NCBI GenBank assembly: GCA_045631465.1 | Contig: JAZQUV010000011.1 | Coordinates: 62,001 to 126,000 of the forward strand | Direction of reading: 5' to 3' | DNA: 64,000 nt | From: Aphodosoma sp045631465 | Lineage (GTDB): Bacteria > Bacteroidota > Bacteroidia > Bacteroidales > Paludibacteraceae | Shown: positions 1 through 8,768 of the stretch, piece after piece | Numbering within the stretch: the first letter of the stretch is position 1 | How the letters are laid out: the number at the start of each line of letters is the position of its first letter | Notes under the pieces: model-generated | Told to the model about the DNA's origin: nothing | Seen by the model: only the letters and a program-made list of their open reading frames with translations | Databases searched by the model: none | Program-made: the position numbers and the translations under genes

Positions 1-778
1 AACCTCTCACACTATATCCTTTACGCTGTGCTCTTGTATTTTGCAACATTACCATACCGTTTTTGTCATCGGTGTTGACTATAGCAAAAGCCTCTTTAGG
101 CAATTCATCAAAAAAGCGTTTTTTTGCTTTAAGATAGTTGTCAAATGTTTTATGATAATCGATGTGGTCGCGTGTAAGATTAGTGAATATACCACCTGCA
201 AATCGCAATCCTGCTATACGTCGTTGGTCTACCGAATGTGAACTCACTTCCATAAATGCATACTCACAGCCTTCTGCTACCATCTCTGCCAACAATGCAT
301 TCAATGCCACTGCATCTGGCGTCGTATGTGTCGACTCTATTGCACGGTCGTCTACATAGTTGCATACGGTCGACAACAATCCTACTTTATAACCTAATGC
401 TCTATGCAATTGATACAACAATGTGGCTATTGTTGTTTTACCATTTGTGCCTGTAACTCCTACAAGTGTCAATTGTTCTGATGGTCGACCGTAGAAATTA
501 CTTGCCATACGTCCTAGGGCATCTGCACTATCTTTTACTTTCACATACACCACATCGGCTTGTTTTTCTGATGGCATCTCTTCACACACTACTGCAACTG
601 CACCTACTTCAACGGCTTTTGATATATAGTCGTGACCATCAACGGCTGTTCCGCGTGTTGCAACAAACATACTGCCGGCCTCTACTTTACGCGAGTCGAA
701 TTGTATATTTTTTATTTCTACATCGGCAGAAATTGTATCTACCAATTCTACGTTTTTTAATATTTCTGAAAGTAACAT
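1..778 (-). CDS. murE: UDP-N-acetylmuramyl-tripeptide synthetase MurE, partial (C-terminus outside window)
   Basis: MurE adds the third peptide residue (normally meso-diaminopimelate in Bacteroidetes) to UDP-MurNAc-L-Ala-D-Glu in the cytoplasm. The first 259 residues are present and begin MLLSEILKNVEL. They include the N-terminal DSRKV motif (about residue 28), the ATP-binding loop GVTGTNGKTT (about 105-114), a TTPDA motif, the MEVSSH stretch and DHIDYH, all standard for Mur ligases and in MurE order. The frame stays open to position 1, so the gene continues beyond the window. It lies 31 bases after ftsI on the same strand, as in the usual dcw order. There is no clear Shine-Dalgarno site before its ATG at 778. 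MurE is preferred over MurF because of the TTP motif and the ftsI-murE order. Confidence 0.93.
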   Translation of the reverse strand, partial: MLLSEILKNVELVDTISADVEIKNIQFDSRKVEAGSMFVATRGTAVDGHDYISKAVEVGAVAVVCEEMPSEKQADVVYVKVKDSADALGRMASNFYGRPSEQLTLVGVTGTNGKTTIATLLYQLHRALGYKVGLLSTVCNYVDDRAIESTHTTPDAVALNALLAEMVAEGCEYAFMEVSSHSVDQRRIAGLRFAGGIFTNLTRDHIDYHKTFDNYLKAKKRFFDELPKEAFAIVNTDDKNGMVMLQNTRAQRKGYSVRG

Positions 779-809
779 AACTATTGATTAAGATTCTTCT
801 TGTTGTTAA

Positions 810-2930
810 TTATCTAAGTTTCAACACTACGGTGCTACCTCTCACGGCTTTTTGTCCATTTAATATCGACTGCGATACTACTCGTCCTTTGCCTTGTAGT
901 TGCACATGCAATCCGCAACTTTCCATCAAGTAAACTGCATCTATCGCACCCATACCAACTACATTTGGCACTAAATCATCTACAATGGGACGCATATCTG
1001 CTATGAGTTTTGCTTCGTCTTGTGATTTTGACAATACTACCCAATCGGATTTGTTGCGTTGATAGTTTAAGTCTAATTCATCCATCGCAGATTCTACTTC
1101 CTCTCGTGCTCCGGCTTTCACACGTGGCAAATTATACACATTCAATGAGTCGGATTGCCAACGTTCCATATCTTCCATTTGCAAGTTTGTCTCTTTTGCA
1201 TATATCCGTTCGGCAATTTTTTTAAATACGTCACCACACATAAATGCTGCGGCTGGTGCCATCTGTGGTTCTTTCACCACTACTATACACGAATACATTG
1301 GATTATCGGCTGGAAAATATCCACAAAACGATACTTGATGCTTCACTACTCCACCTTTTCCATATCCCAACTGTGCCGTACCTGTCTTGCCTGCTATCGC
1401 AAATTGTTCTGATTTTATCGACTTAGCAGTACCATACTCAACAACTCCCTCTAGCATCCCTTGCACTTTCTTCAATGTCGACGATTTACAGATACTTGCT
1501 TTTGCTACTTCTGGTTTATTGCTCACCAACACTTGCCCTTCTCGTTTTATCTCTCTCACCAAATACGGACGCATCATTTTCCCACCATTCGCTATAGCAT
1601 TATAAAAATTCAACGTGTATATAGGTGGCACTTGCGTCGCATAACCAATCGACATCCATGGCAATGTCACTCCACTCCACAATTTGCTATCGGGCGTTGT
1701 TAGCATCGGACGCAATGTCCCCGACACTCCAAAATCCAACTGATCGGCAAATCCCGTAGCTAATACGGCATTGATAAAGTCCATTGGCTTTTTCTTGTAA
1801 TATTCATCTATAATACGACTCACTCCCACATTACTCGACTGCGCCAATATACCTGCCACCGACAACGAATCATACCCCCCCTTATGCCAGTTGTGGTCTG
1901 TCATCTTACTGTTATAAAACATCCACACACCATTGTTTATATTCAACACATCCGACGTATCACACACCCCATGATCCAATGCCACCATAAGACTCATTGT
2001 CTTAAACGTCGAACCTGGCTCCGACATATCTGCCACTGCCATATTACGCCCCTCAAAGTACGAACCATCACCTGCTCGCTCCAAATTCACCATCGCCTTA
2101 ATCTCGCCTGTCTTCACCTCCATCAATACCACACACGCATTTTTTGCTTTTATCACCTCCAACTTATCTCGCATCGCTGTCTCACATATATCTTGCATCT
2201 CTATATCCAACGTAGTATATATATCTGCTCCTCGTATAGCCTCTTTCTCTGGCACAAACACCCAATTAGCACGACCTACAAGATGACCTTTTGCAATACC
2301 CTTTTCCCCTGCCAACAACGAATCATAATAAAGCTCCAATCCATATTGCCCGCGTCCACTACTTCCATAGGTATCTCCCAAGGTGCGTCGAGCCAACGAC
2401 CCATACAAATTTTCTCTATTCGACGACTCTTCATAATAAAATCCACTCTTCATACTCCCCGCTCTAAACAAAGGAAAGCCTTTAATATCCATCAAATCCA
2501 AATACGACACTCGCTTTGAATATATTTTCAATCGACGATTGCCTGCCACTCGTGCCTTAAGTATCATATCTTTATACTCCGCAGAACTCTTATCTTTGAA
2601 TTTTTGCGACAAACAAATACACAATGAATCTATGTTTTCTCTGAAAAATTCTTGCCCTTTTTTTGTCCCAAAATACGGAATTTTTGCATCCATATATAAA
2701 TTATAATATGGTATGGTTGCCGTAATCAAACTTCCATCTGCTGCATACAAATTACCTCGCTCTGGCACAATCTCACGTTCTTTCTTCTCCAACTTCTTTG
2801 CTTCTGCCATCCACGACGAACGCTCTACCGTCATAATCCACCCCATACGAAAAACAGCGAGAGCAAAAAATGCAACTATCACCCAATATACAATCTCAAA
2901 TCTCTTTACTATCGACTTACGCAATGCCAT
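810..2930 (-). CDS. ftsI: Division-specific penicillin-binding protein (FtsI/PBP3) with C-terminal PASTA domain
   Basis: This is the septal peptidoglycan DD-transpeptidase, anchored in the inner membrane with its catalytic domain in the periplasm. The 706 residues show one N-terminal membrane helix (about 13-33), a PBP dimerisation domain, then the transpeptidase triads: STFK with the acylated Ser307, SSN at 365-367 and KTGT at 515-518. Residues about 655-706 (VPNVVGMGAIDAVYLMES onward) form a PASTA domain, common in Bacteroidetes FtsI and absent from E. coli FtsI. The ATG at 2930 has an AAGGAG Shine-Dalgarno sequence at proper spacing, unusual in this window. It lies between the FtsL-like gene (13-base gap) and murE, so it is almost certainly cotranscribed with the dcw operon. 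Confidence 0.95.
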   Translation of the reverse strand: MALRKSIVKRFEIVYWVIVAFFALAVFRMGWIMTVERSSWMAEAKKLEKKEREIVPERGNLYAADGSLITATIPYYNLYMDAKIPYFGTKKGQEFFRENIDSLCICLSQKFKDKSSAEYKDMILKARVAGNRRLKIYSKRVSYLDLMDIKGFPLFRAGSMKSGFYYEESSNRENLYGSLARRTLGDTYGSSGRGQYGLELYYDSLLAGEKGIAKGHLVGRANWVFVPEKEAIRGADIYTTLDIEMQDICETAMRDKLEVIKAKNACVVLMEVKTGEIKAMVNLERAGDGSYFEGRNMAVADMSEPGSTFKTMSLMVALDHGVCDTSDVLNINNGVWMFYNSKMTDHNWHKGGYDSLSVAGILAQSSNVGVSRIIDEYYKKKPMDFINAVLATGFADQLDFGVSGTLRPMLTTPDSKLWSGVTLPWMSIGYATQVPPIYTLNFYNAIANGGKMMRPYLVREIKREGQVLVSNKPEVAKASICKSSTLKKVQGMLEGVVEYGTAKSIKSEQFAIAGKTGTAQLGYGKGGVVKHQVSFCGYFPADNPMYSCIVVVKEPQMAPAAAFMCGDVFKKIAERIYAKETNLQMEDMERWQSDSLNVYNLPRVKAGAREEVESAMDELDLNYQRNKSDWVVLSKSQDEAKLIADMRPIVDDLVPNVVGMGAIDAVYLMESCGLHVQLQGKGRVVSQSILNGQKAVRGSTVVLKLR

Positions 2931-2943
2931 AATTGTCTCCTTT

Positions 2944-3336
2944 TCAATTTTCTATAATAACTATTGGTTCTGTAGCTTCACTCAATCTACTTCCATTTTC
3001 ACTCAACGCCTTCAATATCATAGTCCGACGCCCTGCTTGTTTCAACTCTTTCGATATCACCAACGACCTATATTTAATATCCTCTGCTTCAACTCGCAAC
3101 TTGTTCACCTCTCGCAATTGTCGCTCATACAAAAATCTATTATTCACATACACAAGCGACAAGACAAATAGCAACAACAAAAACAAAAACTGCTTTTGTA
3201 TAGCCTCCTTCAACAATATATCACCCGCAATAAACTCCTTTGTCAATGTCACTACACTCACCCCACCATTACCTCTTTCCGCTTTTGCCGGCTTCAATGG
3301 TTCACCCTCTTTGTTTCTAAATCTAAATACATTCAT
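2944..3336 (-). CDS. ftsL: FtsL-like small bitopic division protein
   Basis: This 130-residue protein lies between rsmH and ftsI, where the divisome protein FtsL is encoded. It has a charged cytoplasmic N-terminus (MNVFRFRNKEGEPLKP), one membrane helix (about residues 60-80, FLFLLLLFVLSLVYVNN) and a short extracytoplasmic coiled-coil-like tail (ERQLREVNKLRVEAEDIKYR). That topology matches FtsL, which in other bacteria bridges FtsB/FtsQ to FtsW/FtsI. I start it at the ATG at 3336 because GGAG precedes it by six bases; an in-frame TTG at 3348 has no such site. FtsL sequences diverge strongly, so the call rests on position and topology more than on residues. Confidence 0.78.
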   Translation of the reverse strand: MNVFRFRNKEGEPLKPAKAERGNGGVSVVTLTKEFIAGDILLKEAIQKQFLFLLLLFVLSLVYVNNRFLYERQLREVNKLRVEAEDIKYRSLVISKELKQAGRRTMILKALSENGSRLSEATEPIVIIEN

Positions 3337-3372
3337 AACAATCTCCAATTTTAGAATTCACACACAAAAATC

Positions 3373-4293
3373 TCAATCCTCCACCTTCTCACCTATCCTC
3401 AATTTCGCCGAACGCGCTCTCGGATTTCGTTCTACTTCCTCCTCCGACGCCACTATAACTTTACTATTCACCGCTTGCAAAGGTGCAATCACCCGACCAT
3501 AAAAGTCTTTCTCTTGCTTTCCCTCACAATTACCTGTTTTCACAAAGTTCTTCACCAATCTATCCTCCAACGAATGATACGTCATCACCACCAATCGTCC
3601 CCCTTCTGCCAACACCTCTGGCACCTGTGCCAACATCTCTTTCAACACATCCATCTCCCTATTCACCTCTATTCTCAATGCCTGAAATACCTTTGCCAAA
3701 TCTTTCTTCTCTCTTTCATGCTTAAAGAATGGCTTCACAACCTCCATAAATCTTGCAATATCATCAAACTCCGCCTCTCCCCTCGCCTTCACTATTGCTT
3801 TTGCCAATTTTCTAGCTTGTTGCAACTCGCCATAAAAATAAAACACATTCGCCAACTCCTCCTCACTATACTCATTCAACACATCTGCTGCCGTCTTTCC
3901 TGCCGCCGTATTCATCCTCATATCCAACTGCCCTTCAAATCTAAACGAAAAACCACGAGTCTCATCATCTAAGTGGTGCGAACTAACCCCCAAATCAGCC
4001 AATATACCATCCACTTTCTCCACACCATAGTATTTCAAAAAGTTTTTCAAATACCTAAAATTACTTCTCACAAACGTAAATCGCTCATCATCAAAAGCAT
4101 TCTTCATCGCATCCAAATCCTGGTCAAACGAATACAAATGACCACCCTCTCCCAATCGCTCCAATATAGCACGCGAATGACCACCGCCACCAAAAGTCAA
4201 ATCCACATAAATCCCATTAGGTTTAATATTCAAACCATCCAAACACTCCGACAACATTACCGGAACATGATATGTATTTAATTCAGAATTCAT
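3373..4293 (-). CDS. rsmH: 16S rRNA (cytosine-1402-N4)-methyltransferase RsmH
   Basis: RsmH (MraW) uses S-adenosylmethionine to methylate N4 of C1402 in the decoding centre of 16S rRNA. The 306 residues are of normal family length. They carry HVPVML near the start, the SAM-binding DLTFGGGGHS (31-40), the DGILADLGVSSHHLD block, the ALRIEVNREM stretch and a C-terminal NPRARSAKLR motif, all signatures of MraW. It follows mraZ and precedes ftsL, the conserved dcw order. The start codon itself lies in a period-7 repeat (4279-4313), and the first codons continue that repeat, so the extreme N-terminus may be variable between strains. Confidence 0.96.
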   Translation of the reverse strand: MNSELNTYHVPVMLSECLDGLNIKPNGIYVDLTFGGGGHSRAILERLGEGGHLYSFDQDLDAMKNAFDDERFTFVRSNFRYLKNFLKYYGVEKVDGILADLGVSSHHLDDETRGFSFRFEGQLDMRMNTAAGKTAADVLNEYSEEELANVFYFYGELQQARKLAKAIVKARGEAEFDDIARFMEVVKPFFKHEREKKDLAKVFQALRIEVNREMDVLKEMLAQVPEVLAEGGRLVVMTYHSLEDRLVKNFVKTGNCEGKQEKDFYGRVIAPLQAVNSKVIVASEEEVERNPRARSAKLRIGEKVED

Positions 4294-4330
4294 AATGCAT
4301 AATTCATAATTAGTTCAACAATAACAACAC

Positions 4331-4780
4331 CTAACTTTTCGCTCCTAACTGTTTTAATCTCTCACTAAGTTTTGCCTTAACCGCAAACTGCTCTTCATAC
4401 ATAGACTTATTCCACATCGCAATTCTATCAACCATCCCCACAAAAACCACCTCACTCTCCAATCCCATTCTCACCTGCAATCTCTTCGGCATCAACACAC
4501 GTCCTTGAGCATCAAACTCCAACACCTCCGCATCACCCACAAATTGCATCAACAACATCTGATCTTCTGGATCCCACTCATTCAATTTCGACTGCAAATC
4601 CAAAACCTGCTTATTCCACACACTCTCCGGATACACCAAAAGATACTTCTCATCTGCCTCCATACGCACCACAATACGCTCCCTCTCATCCTCCGAAAGC
4701 ACTTTTCTGAACACCGAAGGTACAAACACACGACCCTTAGCGTCCAATTTAGCATCTATCTTACCAAGAAATGTCTTCAT
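4331..4780 (-). CDS. mraZ: Transcriptional regulator MraZ
   Basis: MraZ is a ring-forming DNA-binding protein that usually represses its own dcw operon by binding repeats upstream of mraZ. The 149 residues contain two copies of the AbrB-like MraZ fold, each with its hallmark: DAKGRVFVP near the N-terminus and DAQGRVLMP in the second half. I start it at the ATG at 4780 (MKTFLGKIDAK), which matches the family; an upstream extension of ten residues (MVINNKRYVV) does not look conserved. It is the first gene of the minus-strand dcw cluster. A -7-like box (TAACTTTA, minus strand, 4891 to 4884) lies about 105 bases upstream, separated from the gene by the heptad array at 4836-4870. Confidence 0.94.
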   Translation of the reverse strand: MKTFLGKIDAKLDAKGRVFVPSVFRKVLSEDERERIVVRMEADEKYLLVYPESVWNKQVLDLQSKLNEWDPEDQMLLMQFVGDAEVLEFDAQGRVLMPKRLQVRMGLESEVVFVGMVDRIAMWNKSMYEEQFAVKAKLSERLKQLGAKS

Positions 4781-4835
4781 AACTACATATCTTTTATTGT
4801 TAATTACCAATTATTTACACTCACAAAATCATCTC

Positions 4836-4870
4836 TCAACTTTCAACTTTCAACTTTCAACTTTCAACTT
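4836..4870. repeat. Heptad array (TCAACTT x5) upstream of mraZ
   Basis: Five uninterrupted copies of a 7-base unit lie between the putative mraZ promoter and the mraZ start. MraZ binding boxes in other bacteria are spaced repeats containing TGGGN, which this array is not, so I do not call it an operator. It belongs to the period-7 family seen across the window. Confidence 0.85.
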
Positions 4871-4880
4871 TTCCAATCAC

Positions 4881-5347
4881 GATGTAAAGTTACGAAAAAT
4901 ATTCCATTCCACCACTATCCCCCACCAACAAAATTACTAACAAGTTACTAACACTCATTATCAACAACTTAAACAATACTACCACACAACACAAAAACAC
5001 ATCATAAAACACTATAACACAAATAATTAAACTCCAAAATACAACAAGTGGTGCAAAATCCCACAAACACTCCAAAATCCACATTATCCACAGATAACCC
5101 CAAAAATATCCAAACCCACAAAACGGCACTCCATCACCCCCATTTCCCAACACACCCAATCTAAGCATCACACCCCCTCACCACACCCTATCTTCTCCCT
5201 ATCTTCAACATAGGATAAATATAGGATAAATATATGATAAACATACTATAACCCATACCACAACAACCTTTTCCACACCACACAAACAAAAATTACCATC
5301 CCATCTACAAGAAAAACCAACAAATTCCGGAAATTTAAACATAAAAC
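4881..5347. other. G-poor divergent spacer between the dcw and coaX promoters
   Basis: No convincing gene lies between mraZ and coaX. The plus strand is rich in A and C and nearly free of G; for example, 4981-5040 contains no G at all. It holds a perfect DnaA-box consensus TTATCCACA (5084-5092), two one-mismatch versions (TTATCAACA at 4958-4966, TTTTCCACA at 5269-5277) and three 11-base direct repeats close to ATAGGATAAAT (5210-5242). The spacer sits between two outward-facing promoters. An origin function is possible but weakly supported, because the base skew does not switch sign here. Confidence 0.5.
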
Positions 5348-5378
5348 TTGTAGTTTTAGTATTTTTTTCGTACCTTTG
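5348..5378 (+). promoter_or_regulatory. Bacteroidetes-type promoter of coaX
   Basis: A TTG box at 5348-5350 is followed 20 bases later by TACCTTTG at 5371-5378, matching the -33/-7 consensus used by the Bacteroidetes primary sigma factor. Transcription would start near 5386, leaving a leader of about 15 bases before the coaX ATG at 5400. Confidence 0.75.
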
Positions 5379-5399
5379 CAAATTATTGTACATACTCCA

Positions 5400-6164
5400 A
5401 TGGTACTAACAATCGACATAGGCAACACAAGGACCAAGGTAGCTATTTTCGACGAAAACCAACTCGCCGAACACGTTATATTTGAACCTATTACAAAAGA
5501 AGACATCATCTATCTTGCCAACAAATACAACTCTTTCAAAATAGCTATCATATCATCAGTCAACACCAACGAGGAGAACCGAATTGCACACATATTGGAC
5601 GAAATAAACATAAAATATCACCTACTTTCATATCAATCACCTCTGCCATTCGCTATCGACTACCTCACCCCCGCCACGCTCGGCAAAGACCGTATCGCTG
5701 CCCTAGCCGGTGCATACGCCATCGGCGGCGAAGGCAACTATCTCGTCATCGACTGCGGCACTTGCAACACCTACGACCTACTCATCAACAACCATTTCGT
5801 CGGCGGCAACATCGCCCCAGGCCTACAAATGCGACTCGATGCCATGCATCATTTCACTGCCGCCCTACCGCAATGCAACCTCAACGATGCTTGCAACCCC
5901 AACAAACCTCTCGGCGAAACCACCCGAACTGCCATTTGGAATGGTGCCTATTGGGGCGTAGTCAACGAAATAAATGGCTACATCAATCGTTACTCTAAAG
6001 AATACAACAACCTAAAAGTAATACTAACAGGAGGACTTTTCACTTTAGTCGAAAACATCAACCATCAACTATCAACTATCACTCCTCTACCCATCCACGA
6101 GCCACTACTCGTACCCATCGGATTAAACTTTATTGCAAATTATATATCTAACAAAGTAAAATGA
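5400..6164 (+). CDS. coaX: Type III pantothenate kinase CoaX
   Basis: CoaX phosphorylates pantothenate, the first committed step of coenzyme A synthesis. Type III enzymes belong to the ASKHA fold and are not inhibited by CoA. The 254 residues show the phosphate-binding DIGNTRTK (5-12), GKDR (95-98) and DCGTCNTYD (118-126), the three motifs that define type III kinases, and a late GGL motif (ILTGGLF). I start it at the ATG at 5400 (MVLTIDIGNT) because the motif must sit at the very N-terminus and the promoter ends just upstream. Its stop overlaps the next start by four bases (ATGA), so the two are translationally coupled. Confidence 0.94.
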   Translation: MVLTIDIGNTRTKVAIFDENQLAEHVIFEPITKEDIIYLANKYNSFKIAIISSVNTNEENRIAHILDEINIKYHLLSYQSPLPFAIDYLTPATLGKDRIAALAGAYAIGGEGNYLVIDCGTCNTYDLLINNHFVGGNIAPGLQMRLDAMHHFTAALPQCNLNDACNPNKPLGETTRTAIWNGAYWGVVNEINGYINRYSKEYNNLKVILTGGLFTLVENINHQLSTITPLPIHEPLLVPIGLNFIANYISNKVK

Positions 6165-7402
6165 ACAGAAAAATAACAATATTACTCGTATCGATTCTCT
6201 CTATGGTGATGTTCGCCCAAAACAACACCAATTCTCCATACACCCGATATGGATATGGGCAACTTGAAGACGACTGCTTCTCTCGTTCTCAATCTATGGG
6301 TGGCACTTCAATCGGCCTAAGAAACAAAAATTCAATCAATTCAACCAACCCTGCATCATACAGCAGCATCGACTCAACATCTTTTATTTTCGAAATGGGA
6401 GTTTCCGGACTACTATCTAATTTCAGAAGCAACGGATCTCAAAACACCACCTTTACTGGCAACCTCGACTACATAGCACTACAATCTCCTATCTCCAAAT
6501 GGATGGGATTATCTGCCGGTTTAATTCCTTATTCATATGTTGGATACAACTACAACTACACCGATTCACTACAAATACCATTCGAAGACGAATACAACAT
6601 ATACGACAAAACATACTATGGCTCTGGCGGCATTAGCCAAGTATATTTAGGCCTATCTTTCGACATTGCCGACCACCTAGCTCTCGGCGTCAATGGCTAC
6701 TACATGTTTGGCAACATCAACCACTTCAAAGCCGTAAGCTATTCTTCATCAGACCTATCTACTACCAACACAGTGATGAAATCCAACCTCTTCATCCGCA
6801 GTTTCAACACTCGATTTGGTTTACAATATCACGAAACAATAGACGACAAACACAAATTCACAATCGGCGCTATATACGAATTTTGCTCCGGCATGAATGG
6901 AGCATTCGAACAAACTACAACAGGAACCGACACCATAAAAATCAACTCTTCCGCACTATTCGAAATACCATCACTCTACGGAGGTGGTTTCTCCTACACC
7001 TACGACAACCGACTCACTATTGGTGCCGACTTCACACTACAAGAATACAGCAAAGCCCTCTACTATGGCAAACGCGACACTCTCGCCAATCGTATGAAAA
7101 TAACCCTCGGTGCCGAATACATAAACAACCCTCGTGGTCGCGACTATATCGACCGAATGGCTTGGCGATTAGGCGCAAACTATCGCAATTCACATGCAAA
7201 AATAAACGGCATACAAACTTCCGAGTTTTCAATCACATGTGGCGTCGGACTACCTCTCAGAACATCTAAAACCGTCATCAACGTCAACCTCGAATATGGC
7301 AACATCGGTGGAATGACTGCTACTCTAAAAGAAAATTACATCAGATTCGGACTAAACTTCGCGCTCAACGAAACCTGGTTCGTCAAAGCCAAAGTCAGAT
7401 AA
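6161..7402 (+). CDS. Outer-membrane beta-barrel protein (FadL/OMPP1-like, tentative)
   Basis: The 413 residues begin with a signal peptide (MNRKITILLVSILSMVMFAQ, cleavage probably after AQ). The mature protein is rich in alternating aromatic/polar strands and Gly/Tyr turns, as in beta-barrels. The early stretch NSPYTRYGYGQL, the segment SMGGTSIGLRN and the NPASYSSIDSTSF stretch resemble the N-terminal plug region of Bacteroidetes outer-membrane proteins with a FadL-like fold. It overlaps coaX by four bases and heads a run of envelope genes (TPR protein, LptC, CorC, PpiD). Substrate and exact family are not visible; the barrel assignment is an inference from composition and signal peptide. Confidence 0.65.
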   Translation: MNRKITILLVSILSMVMFAQNNTNSPYTRYGYGQLEDDCFSRSQSMGGTSIGLRNKNSINSTNPASYSSIDSTSFIFEMGVSGLLSNFRSNGSQNTTFTGNLDYIALQSPISKWMGLSAGLIPYSYVGYNYNYTDSLQIPFEDEYNIYDKTYYGSGGISQVYLGLSFDIADHLALGVNGYYMFGNINHFKAVSYSSSDLSTTNTVMKSNLFIRSFNTRFGLQYHETIDDKHKFTIGAIYEFCSGMNGAFEQTTTGTDTIKINSSALFEIPSLYGGGFSYTYDNRLTIGADFTLQEYSKALYYGKRDTLANRMKITLGAEYINNPRGRDYIDRMAWRLGANYRNSHAKINGIQTSEFSITCGVGLPLRTSKTVINVNLEYGNIGGMTATLKENYIRFGLNFALNETWFVKAKVR

Positions 7403-7447
7403 CATCAATCGAATACTAATAACCAACTACTAAATAATTAACTAACT

Positions 7448-8758
7448 ATGAAATCATTAAAATTAACAGCTCTTTTGCTCGCTATCTTCTTTGCAAGCAA
7501 CATTACAGCTCAAATGTCCGACGAGTGCAGAGTAAACCTCTCTCTCTTCACCGAGTACGCAAAGGTTAAAAACTATGCCGATGCCTACGAACCTTGGATG
7601 AAAGTTTATACTGAATGTCCTTCTGCTTCAAAAAACATCTACTCTCTTGGTGTTAGAATCCTTGAATGGAAAATCAAACAAGCTACAACTCAAGAAGAAT
7701 TTAATGCTGCTTTTGCTCAATTAATGAAATTGTACGACGATCGTATCCAATACTATGGCAACGACCCAAAAACTCCTCGTCCTGCAATCCTTGCCGACAA
7801 AGCAACAAAACACAACAAGTACTTCCCTAATGACAATGCAACCATCTACCCTTGGATCAAAGAAGCTATCCACGGATTAGGCAATGCTGCATCTGCAACC
7901 GAATTACAACTCTTCGTATTCACTTCTGCCAACCTCTATAAAGCCGACAAAACTTTGGCTGAACAATTCATCGGCGACTACACTTTTGCTGATGCTATCT
8001 TAGCTACCAACAGCCAAAATGCCGACCTCAAAGATGCAGAGGCATACACAAACGTAAAATCTGCTGTCGACGTTCTCTTCGCGGCTTCTGGTGTTGCCGA
8101 TTGCGCAAAAATGAACGAAATCTTCTTGCCTAACGTAGAAAACAATAGCGCCGACATCAAATACCTCGAAGGCGTAATGAAACTCTTCAAACGCCTCAAA
8201 TGTATCGAACACGAAGCTTACTACAAAGCAGCCGAATATGCCCACAAAATTTCTCCATCTGCCGAAGCTGCTACTGGTCTTGGCGATATGTCATACGTAA
8301 AAGGCGACCTCGACAAAGCTATCGAATACTACCAAGAAGCTGTAAATCTCTCAACCGAAGATATTGACATTGCATATAATTTGTTCCGCATTGCTCAAGT
8401 ATATTACAAAAAAGAGCAATATCAAAATGTTCGTAAATATTGCAAAGAATCATTGGCTAAAAATCCAGCACAAGGCCAACCTCATATCATGTTAGGTCTT
8501 GTTTATGCTCAAGCAAAAGTATCCGACGACCCAACACTTCAAAAAGCTGTATATTGGGCATCTGTCGACCAATTCGCTAAAGCAAAAAGTGTTGAACCAA
8601 CAGAAGATATGGTTGAACAAGCAAATAAACTTATCCGCACATATAGCGCATATTTCCCTTCTAAAGAAGAAGTCTTCATGCACCCTGACATCGAAGAAGG
8701 CAAATCTCACTTCGTTGGCGATTGGGTTAGCGAATCAACTACTGTTCGTAGCAAATAA
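7448..8758 (+). CDS. Secreted tetratricopeptide-repeat protein
   Basis: This 436-residue protein has a signal peptide ending near TAQ (residues 1-21). Its second half holds TPR helices, most clearly AATGLGDMSYVKGDLDKAIE and the following IAYNLFRIAQVYYKKEQYQ and ARGQPHIMLGLVYAQAK-like helices (about residues 270-370). The upstream half is helical and cysteine-containing and may be divergent TPRs. It is probably periplasmic. The codons (GCT, CTC, AAC, ATC) are those of a well-expressed gene, and it stands 10 bases before lptC, so the two form an operon. TPRs bind other proteins; a role in envelope assembly is inferred only from its neighbours. Confidence 0.75.
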   Translation: MKSLKLTALLLAIFFASNITAQMSDECRVNLSLFTEYAKVKNYADAYEPWMKVYTECPSASKNIYSLGVRILEWKIKQATTQEEFNAAFAQLMKLYDDRIQYYGNDPKTPRPAILADKATKHNKYFPNDNATIYPWIKEAIHGLGNAASATELQLFVFTSANLYKADKTLAEQFIGDYTFADAILATNSQNADLKDAEAYTNVKSAVDVLFAASGVADCAKMNEIFLPNVENNSADIKYLEGVMKLFKRLKCIEHEAYYKAAEYAHKISPSAEAATGLGDMSYVKGDLDKAIEYYQEAVNLSTEDIDIAYNLFRIAQVYYKKEQYQNVRKYCKESLAKNPAQGQPHIMLGLVYAQAKVSDDPTLQKAVYWASVDQFAKAKSVEPTEDMVEQANKLIRTYSAYFPSKEEVFMHPDIEEGKSHFVGDWVSESTTVRSK

Positions 8759-8768
8759 TAAATAAGGT

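Noticed and set aside
4836..4870. MraZ operator boxes
   Set aside because: The repeat lacks the TGGGN core of known MraZ boxes and belongs to the general heptad family.
4881..5347. Chromosomal replication origin call
   Set aside because: Only one perfect DnaA box, no dnaA/dnaN/gidA neighbours, and the strand skew has the same sign on both sides; kept only as a finding.
4890..5509. Minus-strand ORFs in the mraZ-coaX spacer and coaX 5' end
   Set aside because: Composition is only the shadow of a G-poor strand (Val/Phe/Cys/Ile runs); there are no motifs or start signals.
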